Assembly: GCA_963556195.1 (NCBI GenBank)
Contig: OY744520.1
Span: forward strand, 7,500,991 to 7,564,990
Source of the DNA: Sepiola atlantica
Lineage: Eukaryota; Mollusca; Cephalopoda; Sepiida; Sepiolidae
Direction: 5' to 3'
Length of the DNA stretch: 64,000 nucleotides
Shown here: positions 10,640-20,690 of the stretch, in pieces
How the letters are laid out: every line of letters starts with the position of its first letter
Position numbering within the stretch: position 1 is the stretch's first letter
Made by a program: the position numbers and the translations under genes
Notes under the pieces: generated by a model
The model's database searches: none
What the model was told of the DNA's origin: nothing
What the model saw: the letters and a program-made list of their open reading frames with translations, nothing else

Positions 10640-10870
10640 TCACTTCAAACAAGGCGTATTGCCACTGCGACACAAGATGCTAGATTTATAAGGGGCATCC
10701 GAAGTGAGGAGTTGGGTAGCAAGATGTTTGTTCGCATTACATTTAACTTTCTGCATAATGGTAGTCAGGGAAACGGAGCAGGGAAGAAATTCCAAAGGCA
10801 TCTGGAAATTATCGTCTGCATATATCAAGTGCAAGCCATATACAACACTCTGCATTATATTGTAACACGT
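10640..10870 (-). pseudogene. LINE C-terminal fragment, frameshifted
   Basis: The minus strand reads 'LEFLPCSV' and 'VKCNANKHLATQL', which align with 'FETPSLLPFS..' and 'FKTNVNKHF' of the larger fragment at 39 kb when a one-base shift is allowed (the usual LWN.LP block straddles two frames). Only the last ~70 residues of the element's protein are represented. The frameshift and loss of the reverse transcriptase make it non-functional. Confidence 0.5.
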
Positions 10871-11205
10871 TTCTAGAATATTTTGTATAGGACATCCTGT
10901 GAAATTGCCACGGGCCATGCTAGTTCTAAACTATTATAAGAGGGAAAATAATTTAGACGATTATGAAAAAAAAGAAAACGAATTAAATTCCAACCAACCC
11001 AAATCGAACAAGTCATTGACACGGTGATTCACCAATCCTGCACACAGTTTTGTGGTTAGAATTTTAACACAGAAAAAAATGAAGGAATCTGGTAAAAATC
11101 TTTCATAATAATAATAATACACTAAGAGTTATCCTGTTATTCTTTGCATTTCACTGTTGTTAACTGTCCTACTTACCAGCCAACCTACGAGGGCTGGATG
11201 TGACA
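10871..11205. other. Unassigned
   Basis: AT-rich; nothing recognised. A short (AAT)n run near 11,107-11,119. Confidence 0.4.
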
Positions 11206-11460
11206 CAAATTCATGTTTAATGTAGAGTGTAGCTATTTCTGAAAACCAAAGGCGCACGTGGTCAGTCACAAATTATCTATAAAAATTGCCTGGTCGGACC
11301 CGTCAACATTTCCCATTTGAGGTTCGATGCTCCGATTTACTTTCCTCTCCACGAGTGCTGCGTGTGACACAAGGTCATGCTTAATGTGGAGTGTGACCAT
11401 TACTGAATGCCACAAGGGCACCACTCATGGCCCTGTGGCATTCAGTAATGGCAACTGAAT
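11206..11460. repeat. R1-related duplicated module with a perfect-stem hairpin
   Basis: Two diverged direct copies of 'ctcca(c)gag.gct..gtgtgacacaa..tcatg.ttaatgt' lie at about 11,186-11,255 and 11,345-11,415; the words match the 5' module of R1. The second runs into an inverted repeat, arms 11,397-11,419 and 11,430-11,451 (ccattactgaatgccaca and its complement), with a 10-base loop and one bulged base. Confidence 0.55.
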
Positions 11461-11589
11461 CGATGAGCTCTCAATGAGACATCTTCAGTTCTAAGAGTGA
11501 GTGGTGCCCTCTTTTTCAAAACTTATATTTGATAAATCAATTTTTCAAACTTTCTTGCACAAGATAATTTGATAATCTTTTTATCTATC

Positions 11590-11608
11590 TATATATATAT
11601 ATATATGA
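11590..11608. repeat. (TA)n microsatellite
   Basis: Short TA run flanking the foldback at 11,639 on the left; a TA-rich tract also lies on its right (11,812-11,835). Confidence 0.8.
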
Positions 11609-11638
11609 TGATAATTATGGAAATAAGAATCCAACAAT

Positions 11639-11804
11639 GAAAACGAAAATTGTTTATATGTACATCAACATTTTGTCTTTATTTCAAGACTTTCTCAAGA
11701 TGTCGGATTTGAAGAAAAAAATATAAAACTAAAATCAGTTATCTTGAGAAAGTCTTGAAATAAAGACAAAACATTGATGTACATGTGAACAATTTTCGTT
11801 TTTC
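11639..11804. repeat. Foldback element with 62-bp arms
   Basis: Left arm 11,639-11,701 and right arm 11,741-11,804 are inverted copies ('aaacgaaaattgtt', 'atgtacatcaa', 'ttgtctttatttcaagactt' on the left) with about five mismatches and a one-base indel. The spacer is 39 bp. TA-rich tracts lie on both sides. It may be a short foldback transposon or MITE inserted into TA repeats; I could not define a target duplication beyond TA. Confidence 0.8.
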
Positions 11805-11839
11805 CTTTTTTCACATATATACATATATATTATTATTTC

Positions 11840-12050
11840 ATACTATACAATAGGGAGGGCCTGTAAATGGGTACCTGACTAAAACTCAGGGAAGGTTCAA
11901 GGCAGCGGAAGGAGAGGGATGGGCTCCGCCTTCCATATGCTGTGCCCTAGACATGGTGATTCTTAACAAATCACCGCTGCTACGGCCATGGGCAGTGTGC
12001 GATGTCGGCAACGACACTCGTGCGCGTCCAGGCTATGCGACCTTTACCTT
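11840..12050. other. GC-richer block of unknown origin
   Basis: Markedly less AT-rich than its surroundings ('atgggctccgccttcc', 'ccgctgctacggcc', 'gtcggcaacgac'), bounded by 'actatacaat' on both sides (11,841-11,850 and 12,050-12,059). I see no second copy here and no long frame. Likely an interspersed repeat of a family represented once, but that is inference. Confidence 0.4.
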
Positions 12051-12104
12051 ACTATACAATAATACTGTTACTCATTGATACCTTAGGTTTCATGGACAAC
12101 ATAA

Positions 12105-12242
12105 AAAGAATTACAGTAGCAAGTTTGTTAGCTCTAAGGGTCATGATCGGTAGTAACAAATTTCCGGGTTCAAATCCTGGTGATCGCTACACCTAGCCAC
12201 ACTGATGAGTTGTGAAATGACAAAACATCTGTCTGTGGATGA
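12105..12242 (+). repeat. R2 tRNA-derived SINE-like element
   Basis: A tRNA-like head has a box-A-like 'tagcaagtttgtta' (12,117-12,130), an anticodon-loop-like 'tcatgat' (12,141-12,147) and a good box B 'ggttcaaatcc' (12,167-12,177). The body 'ctagccacactgatgag..gtctgtggatgac' is shared with 2,171-2,235 in the opposite orientation, and a TA-rich tail follows. This is the expected layout of a SINE transcribed by RNA polymerase III. The tRNA part cannot fold as a complete tRNA, so it is not a tRNA gene. Confidence 0.65.
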
Positions 12243-12261
12243 CATACATATATGTATATAA

Positions 12262-12600
12262 AATTTATAAGATCATGTGTGTCTTTCTCACCTAACATAA
12301 CTGATAAATATGCACGGACTTATTTTTTTATTTACTATTAATCGAATATTTATTGAAATCAAAAGTAAACTAAAGAAAAAACTAAACAAATTTTCCAAAA
12401 TCTTTTTTTTTTTTTAATTGTAAACTTCTTAATATCCTGCAAAATCGAATGCACGCTTTTTATTCGTTAAGGTTGTAATGTTGAACACAACTTACAAGAA
12501 ACGTTGCATCTCTGTATCAATAAAACTGAAACACGATCAAGTGGGTGTCTTTCTCGTAACTTTGATGAATACATAATACATAAATTTGTTCTGTTTTAAT
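12262..12600 (+). repeat. R5 dispersed repeat, tandem dimer
   Basis: A first unit (12,262-12,508), 5'-truncated, contains 'gtgtgtctttctcacc', 'tttattgaaatcaaaagtaaac', 'aatcgaatgcacgctttttatt' and 'acttacaagaaa'. It is joined head-to-tail to the start of a second unit, 'tctctgtat(c)aataaaact' (12,509 on), which stops near 12,600. The same head-to-tail junction exists at 34,580. Confidence 0.65.
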
Positions 12601-12779
12601 GTGTGACGTCATCTTTGTTATTTCATCATTTATGACCTCATAAAGGACCTCTTTCCAATCTCTTCAATCTGTTTTAGTGGATGTGTTCATCCCTTTGTGG
12701 TGTCATCCAGTGTGACGAGACAAAACATACAAGATAAAAAACTAAATCCAGAATTTTAGCAGTATATAGACGGATAGTT

Positions 12780-13080
12780 TATGTTTTCTTTGCCTTTTGG
12801 CCAAGATCAAAGTGTAGTATCTGTTCCGATGGATACTACACTCTATAGACCGTCTTGGCCTTCGGGTCTTGATTCCACCGGTCTGTGGGTTTGTTCTGTG
12901 CAGTTCTAGGAGGTCCATCCTCCCAGGCTTTGCCTCCCCTCTTTGGGGTGCAGTAAGTTTATCGCTTACTGTCTGAGTCGCCCCTACCGGGGAATGCCGA
13001 CAGAGCTGTCCAGGCATTTTTTGTAGGCCAGAGTGCTCACCTTTTCGGGTGCTGGCTTTTCAAATCCCACATTCCCAACC
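12780..13080 (-). repeat. R1 SINE-like repeat copy
   Basis: On the minus strand the modules run 'gtgggatttgaaaagccag' (equivalent to the ccagctcccc block), 'aaaaggtgagcactctgg', 'cattccccggtaggggcgac', 'aggcaaagcctgggagga', 'aacagatactacactttgatc' and 'gccaaaaggcaaag'. This is one of the more complete copies. The 'atactacac' motif appears twice (about 12,830 and 12,815), a small internal duplication. Confidence 0.7.
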
Positions 13081-13524
13081 TTGTGTCACATCTTACCGCT
13101 GTGGGAGGAAGATGAATAGAAGTTTATGTTTTCTCTGTCCAATGAAGACTAATGGTGCCTATCCATCATCATTATTCAAGGGAATGCTTCAAGCCTGCCA
13201 GGCCAGCAGGACATCTGATGAAACATCCTGATGTGCCACATATATCCACAAAGTCTTTAAATTTGGTAGTTGAAACAGATTATTCAGAATCGGACGGCAA
13301 CAATACAAACGTCTACATTAACTTTTTAACGTGTATAAAATTGACTTTTAAATTTAAATCAAATAATTTTATTTTGTCAAATGTTGAATTATGGATTTAT
13401 TGAATAAATAGTTTTCTCTTATTTTATGAAATAAATAAGTTATTTATCTTGGAAATAAATTACTTAATTTACTCTTAAAAAAGAAAAAATGCAGACCTCA
13501 AACCCCATACTAATCATAAATCAA
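13081..13524. other. Unassigned
   Basis: Frames at 13,049-13,403 (+) show no recognisable motif. A/T-rich from 13,320 onward. Confidence 0.4.
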
Positions 13525-13658
13525 CTAGAATACCCGTCCTAGGATGGGTAAAATTAATTCCCTAAAAAGAACAGTTTTGCACCACTTTTATGTCTCCTTA
13601 CGAAGATTAAAATCAACATATAATGATACTAAACCTCATGTCTAAAATCCTTATTCCG
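13525..13658 (-). mobile_element. Helitron-like element, family b
   Basis: The reverse complement matches 41,578-41,711 closely ('tacgaagattaaaatcaaca', 'aatgatactaaacc', 'acagttttgca', 'gggtaaaattaattcc'). At its 3' end on the minus strand a stem 'acccatcc..ggacgggt' is followed three bases later by CTAG (13,528-13,525) and then T, the arrangement seen at Helitron 3' ends. No coding capacity. Confidence 0.6.
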
Positions 13659-14884
13659 ATAAAAATTCATCTCATGATTTTGATACTAGAAAATGTCTAA
13701 AATCTCAATTATTTACATCATTCCATTCCTCTCATTACTTGTTATCATTCGACCTTTATTTACGACATTTACCGTTCCTCCCACTATCTGTGTTCTAAAA
13801 CTCATAATTAGTTTAGGAGTGAATCATGTACATACAAATATATAAACATATACACATACCTAACTTTATATAGATGGAGATATACCAAGGACAATTACAG
13901 CAACATCCATGTACGGGTGAAGTGTGCACGGCGACAAGACGATCCACACCGTAGTTCATAGATAAGAGATTCTGTTTCATCCGTTGAACAGTCGATTGGT
14001 TCATCCGTTACACATAAGTTTGAAATAGCATTTTTAATGCTAAATGCGCTGATAGAATTTATTTATGTTTAGAATATCCGTTCTTGAATGGCAAATATAA
14101 AATTCTGAAATCGGAAGAGGAACGATGCATAACGTAAGAGGTATGATCCTAACTGAAGGACAATCTATCCTTTCTTTCTAAAAATCCGTTTTCATTAAAT
14201 TGGACAAAATATTCTAATGGCTCCATTATGGAAAGGCCTTGGCCAAAGTTCAAAAGAATTGCTGGTCCAGCATCAAGTATAACTTCAAAACTTTGTCAGA
14301 GAGGCTGTGAAGTCGGCGTCAATGAAAATTGGCTGATGCCGATTCAAAAAGACAGTTGATACTGTTTGTTTTGAGCATTTTTCATTATACATCATTTTTT
14401 AGTTGAAAAACATGCAAACACTGTGTGGAGGGTCAGATTCGCAAAGGTGCAAACATGATGCGAACATAAAGTCACAAAGTACACTAGCAAAAAAAAAAAA
14501 AACCCCAGATTTTAAGTTTACGTGACAGTACAAACGTAAGAAAAAAAAATTATAATTCAGCTCTTTTCTCTCTAGTAACGATTAAAGCAGATGCCAATCT
14601 TTTGTGTTTCTCCTGAACCCGAATATAAACCAACAACGATAAACTTTATGGGTGCAATAAAAAGATCAGTCTATTTTTGCAATACAGAATTTGAGAAATG
14701 CTTTCACCTTTCTAGGCAGAGAGCAGACATTCTACTAGATAATAAGGATCCACACTTCTATCCAGATTATCAAACTTTACTATGATGCAAACATTATTTT
14801 TTTTATTTGTTTATATCTCTTTGGGAATTTCTTATTTAATCAATGATCTCACTTCAACTTTTGTAAAAAAGAATTTCATTTATT
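13659..14884. other. Unassigned 1.2 kb
   Basis: Frames at 13,813-14,004 (-) and 14,591-14,785 (+) are open but lack any motif I know. A/T homopolymers at 14,490-14,505 and 14,540-14,550. A local GC-richer patch at 14,215-14,350 is not repeated elsewhere in the window. Confidence 0.4.
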
Positions 14885-14960
14885 CTAGCTGTCCTTACCC
14901 AGCGTTGGCCGGGATGCAGTCATTTTAATTTTCATTTTAAACTTAAGGTAGACAACTCTT
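14885..14960 (-). mobile_element. Helitron-like 3' terminus
   Basis: The minus strand reads 'cccggccaacgctgggt', a hairpin, then nine bases, then CTAG (14,888-14,885). The following base is A instead of the expected T. The rest of the element upstream on the minus strand is AT-rich and its 5' end is not defined. Confidence 0.45.
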
Positions 14961-15103
14961 ATTATATTCTTTAACTTATCCTCCTTGCTGATTTTTATTT
15001 TTAGGTAATTATTTTAAAATGTTTCATATTAGAAGTCGTCTGGGCCGGAGTAAGTAATTTTTAGAATAAATTGTAGCTACGTATGTTATTATTATATTAT
15101 CAA

Positions 15104-15712
15104 CTAGCGGAACCCGTCGCCCGGCGTTGCACGGGAGAAAGTACTACCTATTGCCCCACGTCGAATAAAAAAAGGAAACGGCCTATTGTTTCTCCCCCAT
15201 CTACCGTGTTGTCGAATGTTTTAAATTTAAAAAAAAAAATGAAAAAAAGTGGTAGAGTAGACAGGGATCGAACGCTAAAACTGACGATCATGAAACCTGC
15301 CTTGTTAACGACTGTGCAACGGTCTCGGGTTAAAAATACATGTGAAAATGGGCCAATTAACTTTAGCTTAATTGTTGGCATAAATAAGAACCGGTGTTTC
15401 GTGAGAATTAAACTGTGTGTATTAGTTCCCGGTGTCGATGAGTAGAGTGACAGTACAGAATTGTTAGGGAGGAAAGTTTTTGCTACCACCTATATGGAGT
15501 TGGTTTTTCGGAGAGACGTTGATGGTGGGCCAAATGTAATATTTAGTGTTAGGTAGAAAAAACTAATAACAAATTTACTAAAACACGCTCGAGTGAATAA
15601 GTGTAGTATAGTGGTGAGTTTAGTAGCCTGTGATGTATGTGGTTATTTTCCTATACTTCGAGAAGGTACAGGGGAAAAATCGTCTCTACTTTATATATTA
15701 GATAACAAACGA
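15104..15712 (-). mobile_element. Composite element: tRNA-like head and Helitron-like 3' end
   Basis: On the minus strand the 3' end reads 'cccgtgcaacgccggg', a second possible stem 'cgacggg', then CTAG|T (15,107-15,104). Inside, at about 15,335-15,253, is a tRNA-like head with box-A-like 'ttgcacagtcgttaac', an anticodon-loop-like 'tcatgat' and box-B-like 'gcgttcgatcc'. The rest has no coding motif, although a 120-codon frame is open by chance. It could be a SINE inserted in a Helitron-like element, or a SINE whose 3' end happens to be GC-rich. The outer 5' boundary (15,712) is approximate. Confidence 0.5.
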
Positions 15713-15855
15713 AAAGTTTGAGTTGTCGGTTTAACTGTTATTCGGGGTTTGACTTTGAAAATCCGACAAGATACCTTGAAATATAAATCTAACATATAAA
15801 GTTAATTCTGAAAGCACAGAACTTATTTTTATGAAATTTGGAATAGAGATTCTAT
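15713..15855. other. Unassigned
   Basis: Short AT-rich stretch, nothing recognised. Confidence 0.4.
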
Positions 15856-16000
15856 TGTGGGCTCTGAATTTGTGTCGGAAATCCATAAATATCTTACTTT
15901 ATTTTAAAAATTTTAAAATTACAAAAATTGTAATGTGGAGTTCAGGGCTTGGATCAGGAATACACAGTGGGTTTGCATTAATTCCCGGGCAATGCCGAGC
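15856..16000 (+). repeat. R3 dispersed repeat, partial copy
   Basis: Contains 'ggctctgaatttgtgt', 'ccataaatatcttactttatttta' as two separated words, 'gttcagggcttgga' and ends near 'ttaattcccgggcaatgcc'. The last word resembles the CCCGGGCAACGCC hairpin of the Helitron-like ends and is also echoed at 30,873-30,885. Confidence 0.6.
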
Positions 16001-16740
16001 ATGCCTATACTATATCCACGGACATGACGAAAGTAAATAGACACCCTTATTATCCTTAATAACAAAAACTCTTGTCAGATGCTTCAGGTCGATCGGAAAG
16101 AGGCGATAATCATTCTTGTCTTTCTCTGGTGAATTGGGCAATCACTCGGTTAACAGTGGAAAGTGGAATCCCGAGATTTGCAGAGATCGATTCTGACTAA
16201 ATCCACAGATTGAAGCAAAATTTGCCTCTCTGAAACTGACAATGCCATTTACTTCTAATGTGTCTGTCTATACAAATACACACATCCTAGTACCTACAAT
16301 CTCACAGAATATATGATAGAAACATTAAATAAAATTCTTTGTAAATTCCTCATCTTTTTACTATTTTTGTTTTTATTAAGATTTTTTTTTGACAAGAGCT
16401 GCTATTTTTAACTTGATTAGGTAATTTGTTCAAAAAATATATTCTATGCAGAAAAAAAAAGATCTAATTAATTTTCAAAATCTTTCTTGCTGTTCCATAT
16501 TTAGAAATCCTATTAATTTATTTTGAACGCCTCAATTAAATCCACCCACGTCTAATTCTTGTCTTTAGTGACACAGTTCAACCTAAAGATGGATCATAAG
16601 GTATTTTTATAATTGAGATCTTTTTTACGAGTTTAGTCACTTTTCTTTGTATAAGAAGAGGCAAGCTATAAAGATTTTCATGGGGCAATTAAGACGGCAG
16701 ATTGACAAACTGAAAACACTTCGAAAATTGATCTTTTAAA
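16001..16740. other. Unassigned
   Basis: No shared repeat or coding signal recognised; AT-rich, with poly-T at 16,383-16,390. Confidence 0.45.
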
Positions 16741-17180
16741 ATAAAATGTTGATTGATTAACAACATAAATCAACAGGATATCAAACTATTGAATCTTCCA
16801 GATTGGATTCAAAATAAAATGTTGATTGATTAACAACATAAATCAACAGGATATCAAACTATTGAATCTTCCAGATTGGATTCAAAATAAACTGTTGATT
16901 GATTAACAACATAAATCAACAGGATATCAAACTATTGAATCTTCCAGATTGGATTCAAAATAAAATGTTGATTGATTAACAACATAAATCAACAGGATAT
17001 CAAACTATTGAATCTTCCAGATTGGATTCAAAATAAAATGTTGATTGATTAACAACATAAATCAACAGGATATCAAACTATTGAATCTTCCAGATTGGAT
17101 TCAAAATAAAATGTTGATTGATTAACAACATAAATCAACAGGATATCAAACTATTGAATCTTCCAGATTGGATTCAAAAT
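16741..17180. repeat. 73-bp minisatellite, six near-identical copies
   Basis: Copies start at 16,741, 16,814, 16,887, 16,960, 17,033 and 17,106, an exact 73-bp period. Unit words include 'gttgattgattaacaac', 'aaatcaacaggatatc' and 'gaatcttccagattgg'. The only difference I see between copies is 'aaac' for 'aaaa' in the third copy, so the array is either young or recently homogenised. Each unit carries a small inverted pair gttgatt/aatcaac. Confidence 0.97.
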
Positions 17181-17236
17181 AAAGAAAAATATTTTATTTT
17201 TTATCTGTGAAAATAATTTTTTTTTTTTAAACATTT

Positions 17237-17480
17237 TCCAGTCCATATTTATTTGCCCCACTCATATACGAAGGCAAAATTAGACAAAAGGTTGGTTATT
17301 AATGTGGGGAACATCCAGCTCCCCAAAAAGTGGCACTTTCGATGGAAACAAAAATATATGGATAGTCTCATCAGGAATAAATGTGTCTCAGGTGACAGGC
17401 AATAAACGGATCCCTTCTTCCTGGGTGGATGATTTCCTGAGGCCTAACAGATATTACACTATTATCCAGTTAAAGCACAG
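17237..17480 (+). repeat. R1 SINE-like repeat, near full-length
   Basis: The modules run in order: 'tatttatttgcc', 'aggcaaaattagac', 'aatgtggggaacatccagct', 'ccccaaaaagtggcact', 'tgacaggcaataaac', 'tcctgaggc', 'aacagatattacact' and 'aaagcacag'. The order is identical to the copies at 19,676 and 32,765. No tRNA-like head is visible, so promoter type and family affiliation are unknown. Confidence 0.75.
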
Positions 17481-17889
17481 AATCTGTACTTTTATCAGAT
17501 CAAAATAACTTTTACTGCTTAAAAAATCTTACAAATCATTTTCAAATGTTAAAACTAGGCAGATCTGGTAGAACTTTCATTCTAATGCATTTTATATAAA
17601 TTATGTGTTATTGTTTTTTTGGTTTACGAGTGGTCGAGTATTAACTATTCTGTAATTTTACCCTTTGATCCGTGTCTGAAGATCAGATAAAAACGTATTC
17701 ATTTGTTAGTTATAACAAGAATACACATTATTCAACGTGGTTAATGATGAAAATATCGTTTCAAACTAAAGTGCGACAGACTGACAGTTTCTTAGAAATG
17801 CTAGAATATATGTATAAACAATTATTTTTATTAAAAAATTTTTAATTCAACATTTTCTATTTGAAGATCAACATTTTTCGAATTTCAGG
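17481..17889. other. Unassigned with a trace of R7
   Basis: At 17,760-17,810 'caaactaaagtgcgacagactgacag' and 'aaatgcta' match the R7 words seen at 1,300 and 21,600. The rest is AT-rich and unassigned. Confidence 0.4.
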
Positions 17890-18530
17890 CATACGCGTCC
17901 TCTCTACAGCTTCTTCTATAACTATTTTCAGCCCTGCGCTCTTCAACTCCTGCAAGACAGGTGCAAACAGATGGACACTGACAAACGTCCTCCCCCACAG
18001 ATCGATTAAGATTGGTTAAAAAATCAAGCAGCACCATTTTTCTGTCAAAATTTAAAATCAATGGATCTAGTTGGTGACCTCTTTCGTTGTACGCTTCTCC
18101 CTGATCTCAAATCTGGTTGCTGCGATCCTCTACACCTTATTTATCACACTGTGACCATCGTGGACACTAACGAGGCTACCCTTGTGATCATCGTGGACAC
18201 TAATGAGGCTACCCTTGTGATCATCGTCATAATCGTAAGAAGAGCAAAAAAGCTTGAAGAAACAAAACACTGTTGAGAAGATCTTTGGAATCTCAGGAAC
18301 ATTGTAACCACATCAATCAGCCTTCTCTATAATTGTCTACAGTCCTCAATAAGACAAGAGTAAACTGATCTACATTGACAAACACCAGTATTATACAGGT
18401 GTAGCCTTTACCACAGATTATAATTGGCCAACAACCATGCACGACCATTCCTATGAAAATTAGTGCTTCAACGGATCTTCTTGGCCTCTTTCTCTTCAAC
18501 ACTATCACTATTAAATCCATCAAATAAATT
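17890..18530. repeat. Diverged direct duplication with internal 36-bp repeat
   Basis: Segments 17,900-18,130 and 18,310-18,530 share words in order ('cttct.tataa', 'cagtcct.', 'acaaac', 'ccacagat', 'taa.attgg', 'cctctttc'). They look like diverged copies of one element about 410 bp apart. Between them 'ggacactaa(c/t)gaggctaccc' and its flanks are duplicated exactly in tandem (18,151-18,226). The minus frame at 18,317-18,523 is 68 codons long but I cannot name a family. Confidence 0.45.
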
Positions 18531-19360
18531 AATTAAAAAATAAACCAAGTAAAAATATTAAGTCATTTAGAAAGTTCTGAATGTTTTAAAGGGTCAAAAT
18601 AAAGCATTCACATCTATATAGAGACGTCTGCTTGTCCCTCTTTTAGTCAGCATGACTATAACACTGCTAATATGGATGCATTAAATCAAAGGGATGTAAT
18701 TCATTCAAACTCGAAGCAGAAGTAGTGGTATCAATACAGCTTTCTTTGTATACGCAAACAAGAAGCAGATGACAACTGATTTTTCCAATTTAATTCCAAA
18801 TTATTGTGAAGAAAGTTATTAATCAAAAATCTAAAAAAAAAAAAAAGTGTAAAACAACAATAGAAGAGTTCTAAAAACATTTTGTTTAAAGTAAAATATT
18901 TTTTTTATTGAAAAATACGGTTACAAATATTTCCCATTGAATGGTGAAACGAATGGTTAAATTCAATAATACTTTTACTATAAAATGAAATTATCATCTA
19001 AAATTTTTACATTTCATACGATTTGGACTTTTTAAGAAATTTCCACAACGTCCTGTTCGTAACAATAATGTTCTCTAAATATTCATAAACTTTTCATAAA
19101 ATATTTTTTAAACTTTCAGTATCTCTACAAGATCTCTAATCATGTTGTTTGGGTTGACTTCAATGTTCATCTTCAAAAGATCTTACGGGCAACTCAGAAG
19201 GTCTTCTAATTACTTTTGAAAAAAGAAGGTTATGGAGTGACCTCATTAAAAAAAATAAATAAATAAATAAAAAACGTCTGCATGGTTATGAAGAAATTTT
19301 TTATTCATCATTGTTATCATCATTACCAGGGGAAACGTATATAGCACCTGTATTAGGTGT
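18531..19360. other. Unassigned
   Basis: AT-rich; poly-A at 18,831-18,846 and (AAAT)n at 19,252-19,272. No gene recognised. Confidence 0.45.
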
Positions 19361-19675
19361 GCTAGGCCCTGTCTTCAGCGTAATGACAGAGCAATGATCA
19401 GATGGATATGAAATGTCGGGTCAGATCAGACCCGACATATCAACTCTGATACCCTATTAACGAGGCTGAATATATCAAAGCTTGATGAATTCCTGATGAT
19501 CAGTCGGCTACATTGGTTTCGTCAAGTTGAGCAGAGCAACTCTTAGATAAAAAAAATGCACTGACCTTTAGGTCGAGGGCAGGAGGAAAGTTGGACGACT
19601 CCAGAAAACTTGGATGCAAACCATTAACAAGTATCTTAGATAGTGGAATTTGAATGGAATCCATCCTCAACTTTC
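19361..19675 (+). pseudogene. LINE C-terminal fragment
   Basis: The plus strand reads, around one stop, 'NDRAMIRWI' and 'NVGSDQTRHINSDTLLTRLN', then 'ISRLHWFRQVEQSNS', and after a frame change 'VEGRRKVGRLQKTWMQTI'. This is the conserved C-terminal region of RTE/L2-like animal LINEs (RMIRW.C....LL.RL....L...RLRWFGHVERS, then GR.RKTW). Stops and frameshifts break it and the catalytic part is missing. It ends exactly where an R1 copy begins. Confidence 0.75.
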
Positions 19676-19930
19676 TATTTATTTGCCTTCCCACGAGGGC
19701 AAAGTTAGAAACAAGCTTGGTTTTTAATGTGGGGAAAATCCGGCTCCCCAAAAAAGGGGCACTCTGGCTTGGAACAAAAATAAAAATTGCCTCAGTCTAA
19801 AAGTTCTCCTTCACTGACCGAGGACAGAATAGAGTATATGTAGCATCAGAACAGATACTACACTTTGTTTACAGCCAAAAGGTCAAGATTGTTAAAAGGT
19901 CAAGATTGTTATAATCACACAAAGTGCCAT
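19676..19930 (+). repeat. R1 SINE-like repeat, near full-length
   Basis: Modules in order: 'tatttatttgcc', 'cacgagggcaaagttaga', 'aatgtggggaaaatccggct', 'ccccaaaaaaggggcact', 'aaaaattgcctcag', 'aacagatactacact' and 'gccaaaaggtcaag', the last repeated twice at the end (19,875-19,910). It lies directly downstream of the LINE fragment. Confidence 0.75.
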
Positions 19931-20690
19931 GGGTTGAAGCTATTTACTCCGTGTGCTAGACTAGAAGTAGGGAAACAGCTTGTTTAGTGTAGATACTATA
20001 AGGCATTTGAACAGACTACCTGACGAGGCAGTGAATGAACCAATCAACAGTTTCAAGATTCATGTCAATAAATATATGAGGAATGGAGCTCACACAAGAC
20101 GGTACTAATCTTCCTGCCCTTCAATTCATTCCGATTCTTAATAAGGAAAGGGGTGGAATCTGGTAAATTCTGATGAAGGGACTTGAGTTTTCTAAGCTGT
20201 AATCTCTGCGGTTCAATTTAGGGAAAATATCTATGAACCATTGATTCACATACAGTCTATTCACCATACACTTCATAAATGGGTTCAGGTGCTGCCACAG
20301 CATTTTCATCCTTTTTTGTAAGAAAAGCGTTACATGTTAAAAATGCAACTTTTGCCTATTCATTTACCTTAATAAGGCCTGACAAAAGTAAGAGATGTAG
20401 TGATCTTTGGACACGAGATGTAAATGATAGCTTAGCATGTTGCTAATGATACCAACATTACAGAAGTTATATGCAATGTTTGAACAACGTCCAAACAACA
20501 GTTGAAATCACTATGAACTTTCTAGACAGCTCAATTTAAATTATTACATATACAGAATGAATATTTTGATTCAAACAATTTTTAAAATGGGGGTGATATT
20601 TTGAAATATGCTGAATAGGATTGTGGATGGTGAGATGTTGAAAAAGGCTGAGAATCGCTGCCCTGGCTGTACAAGAAGGGAATATTATAA
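19931..20690. other. Unassigned
   Basis: A GC-richer patch at 19,940-20,110 might be another LINE tail, but I cannot place a motif. Remaining sequence is AT-rich. Confidence 0.35.

Noticed and set aside
10640..10918. Apparent YADD reverse-transcriptase active site on the minus strand
   Set aside because: The residues IYADD occur next to the C-terminal NKHL block, far from where the catalytic motif should be, and in a frame shifted from the LINE blocks; coincidence.
12105..12180. Functional tRNA gene
   Set aside because: Box A and box B are present, but the acceptor and D-stem pairing is not, and the sequence continues into a repeated SINE body.
15083..15489. 120-codon (+) and 113-codon (-) overlapping frames
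   Set aside because: Both lie over the tRNA-like and Helitron-like element and show no protein motif; open by chance.
18317..18523. Possible transposase fragment on the minus strand
   Set aside because: A few residues recall Tc1/mariner-type blocks, but catalytic residues and spacing do not fit; the duplicated partner at 17.9 kb does not support a conserved frame.
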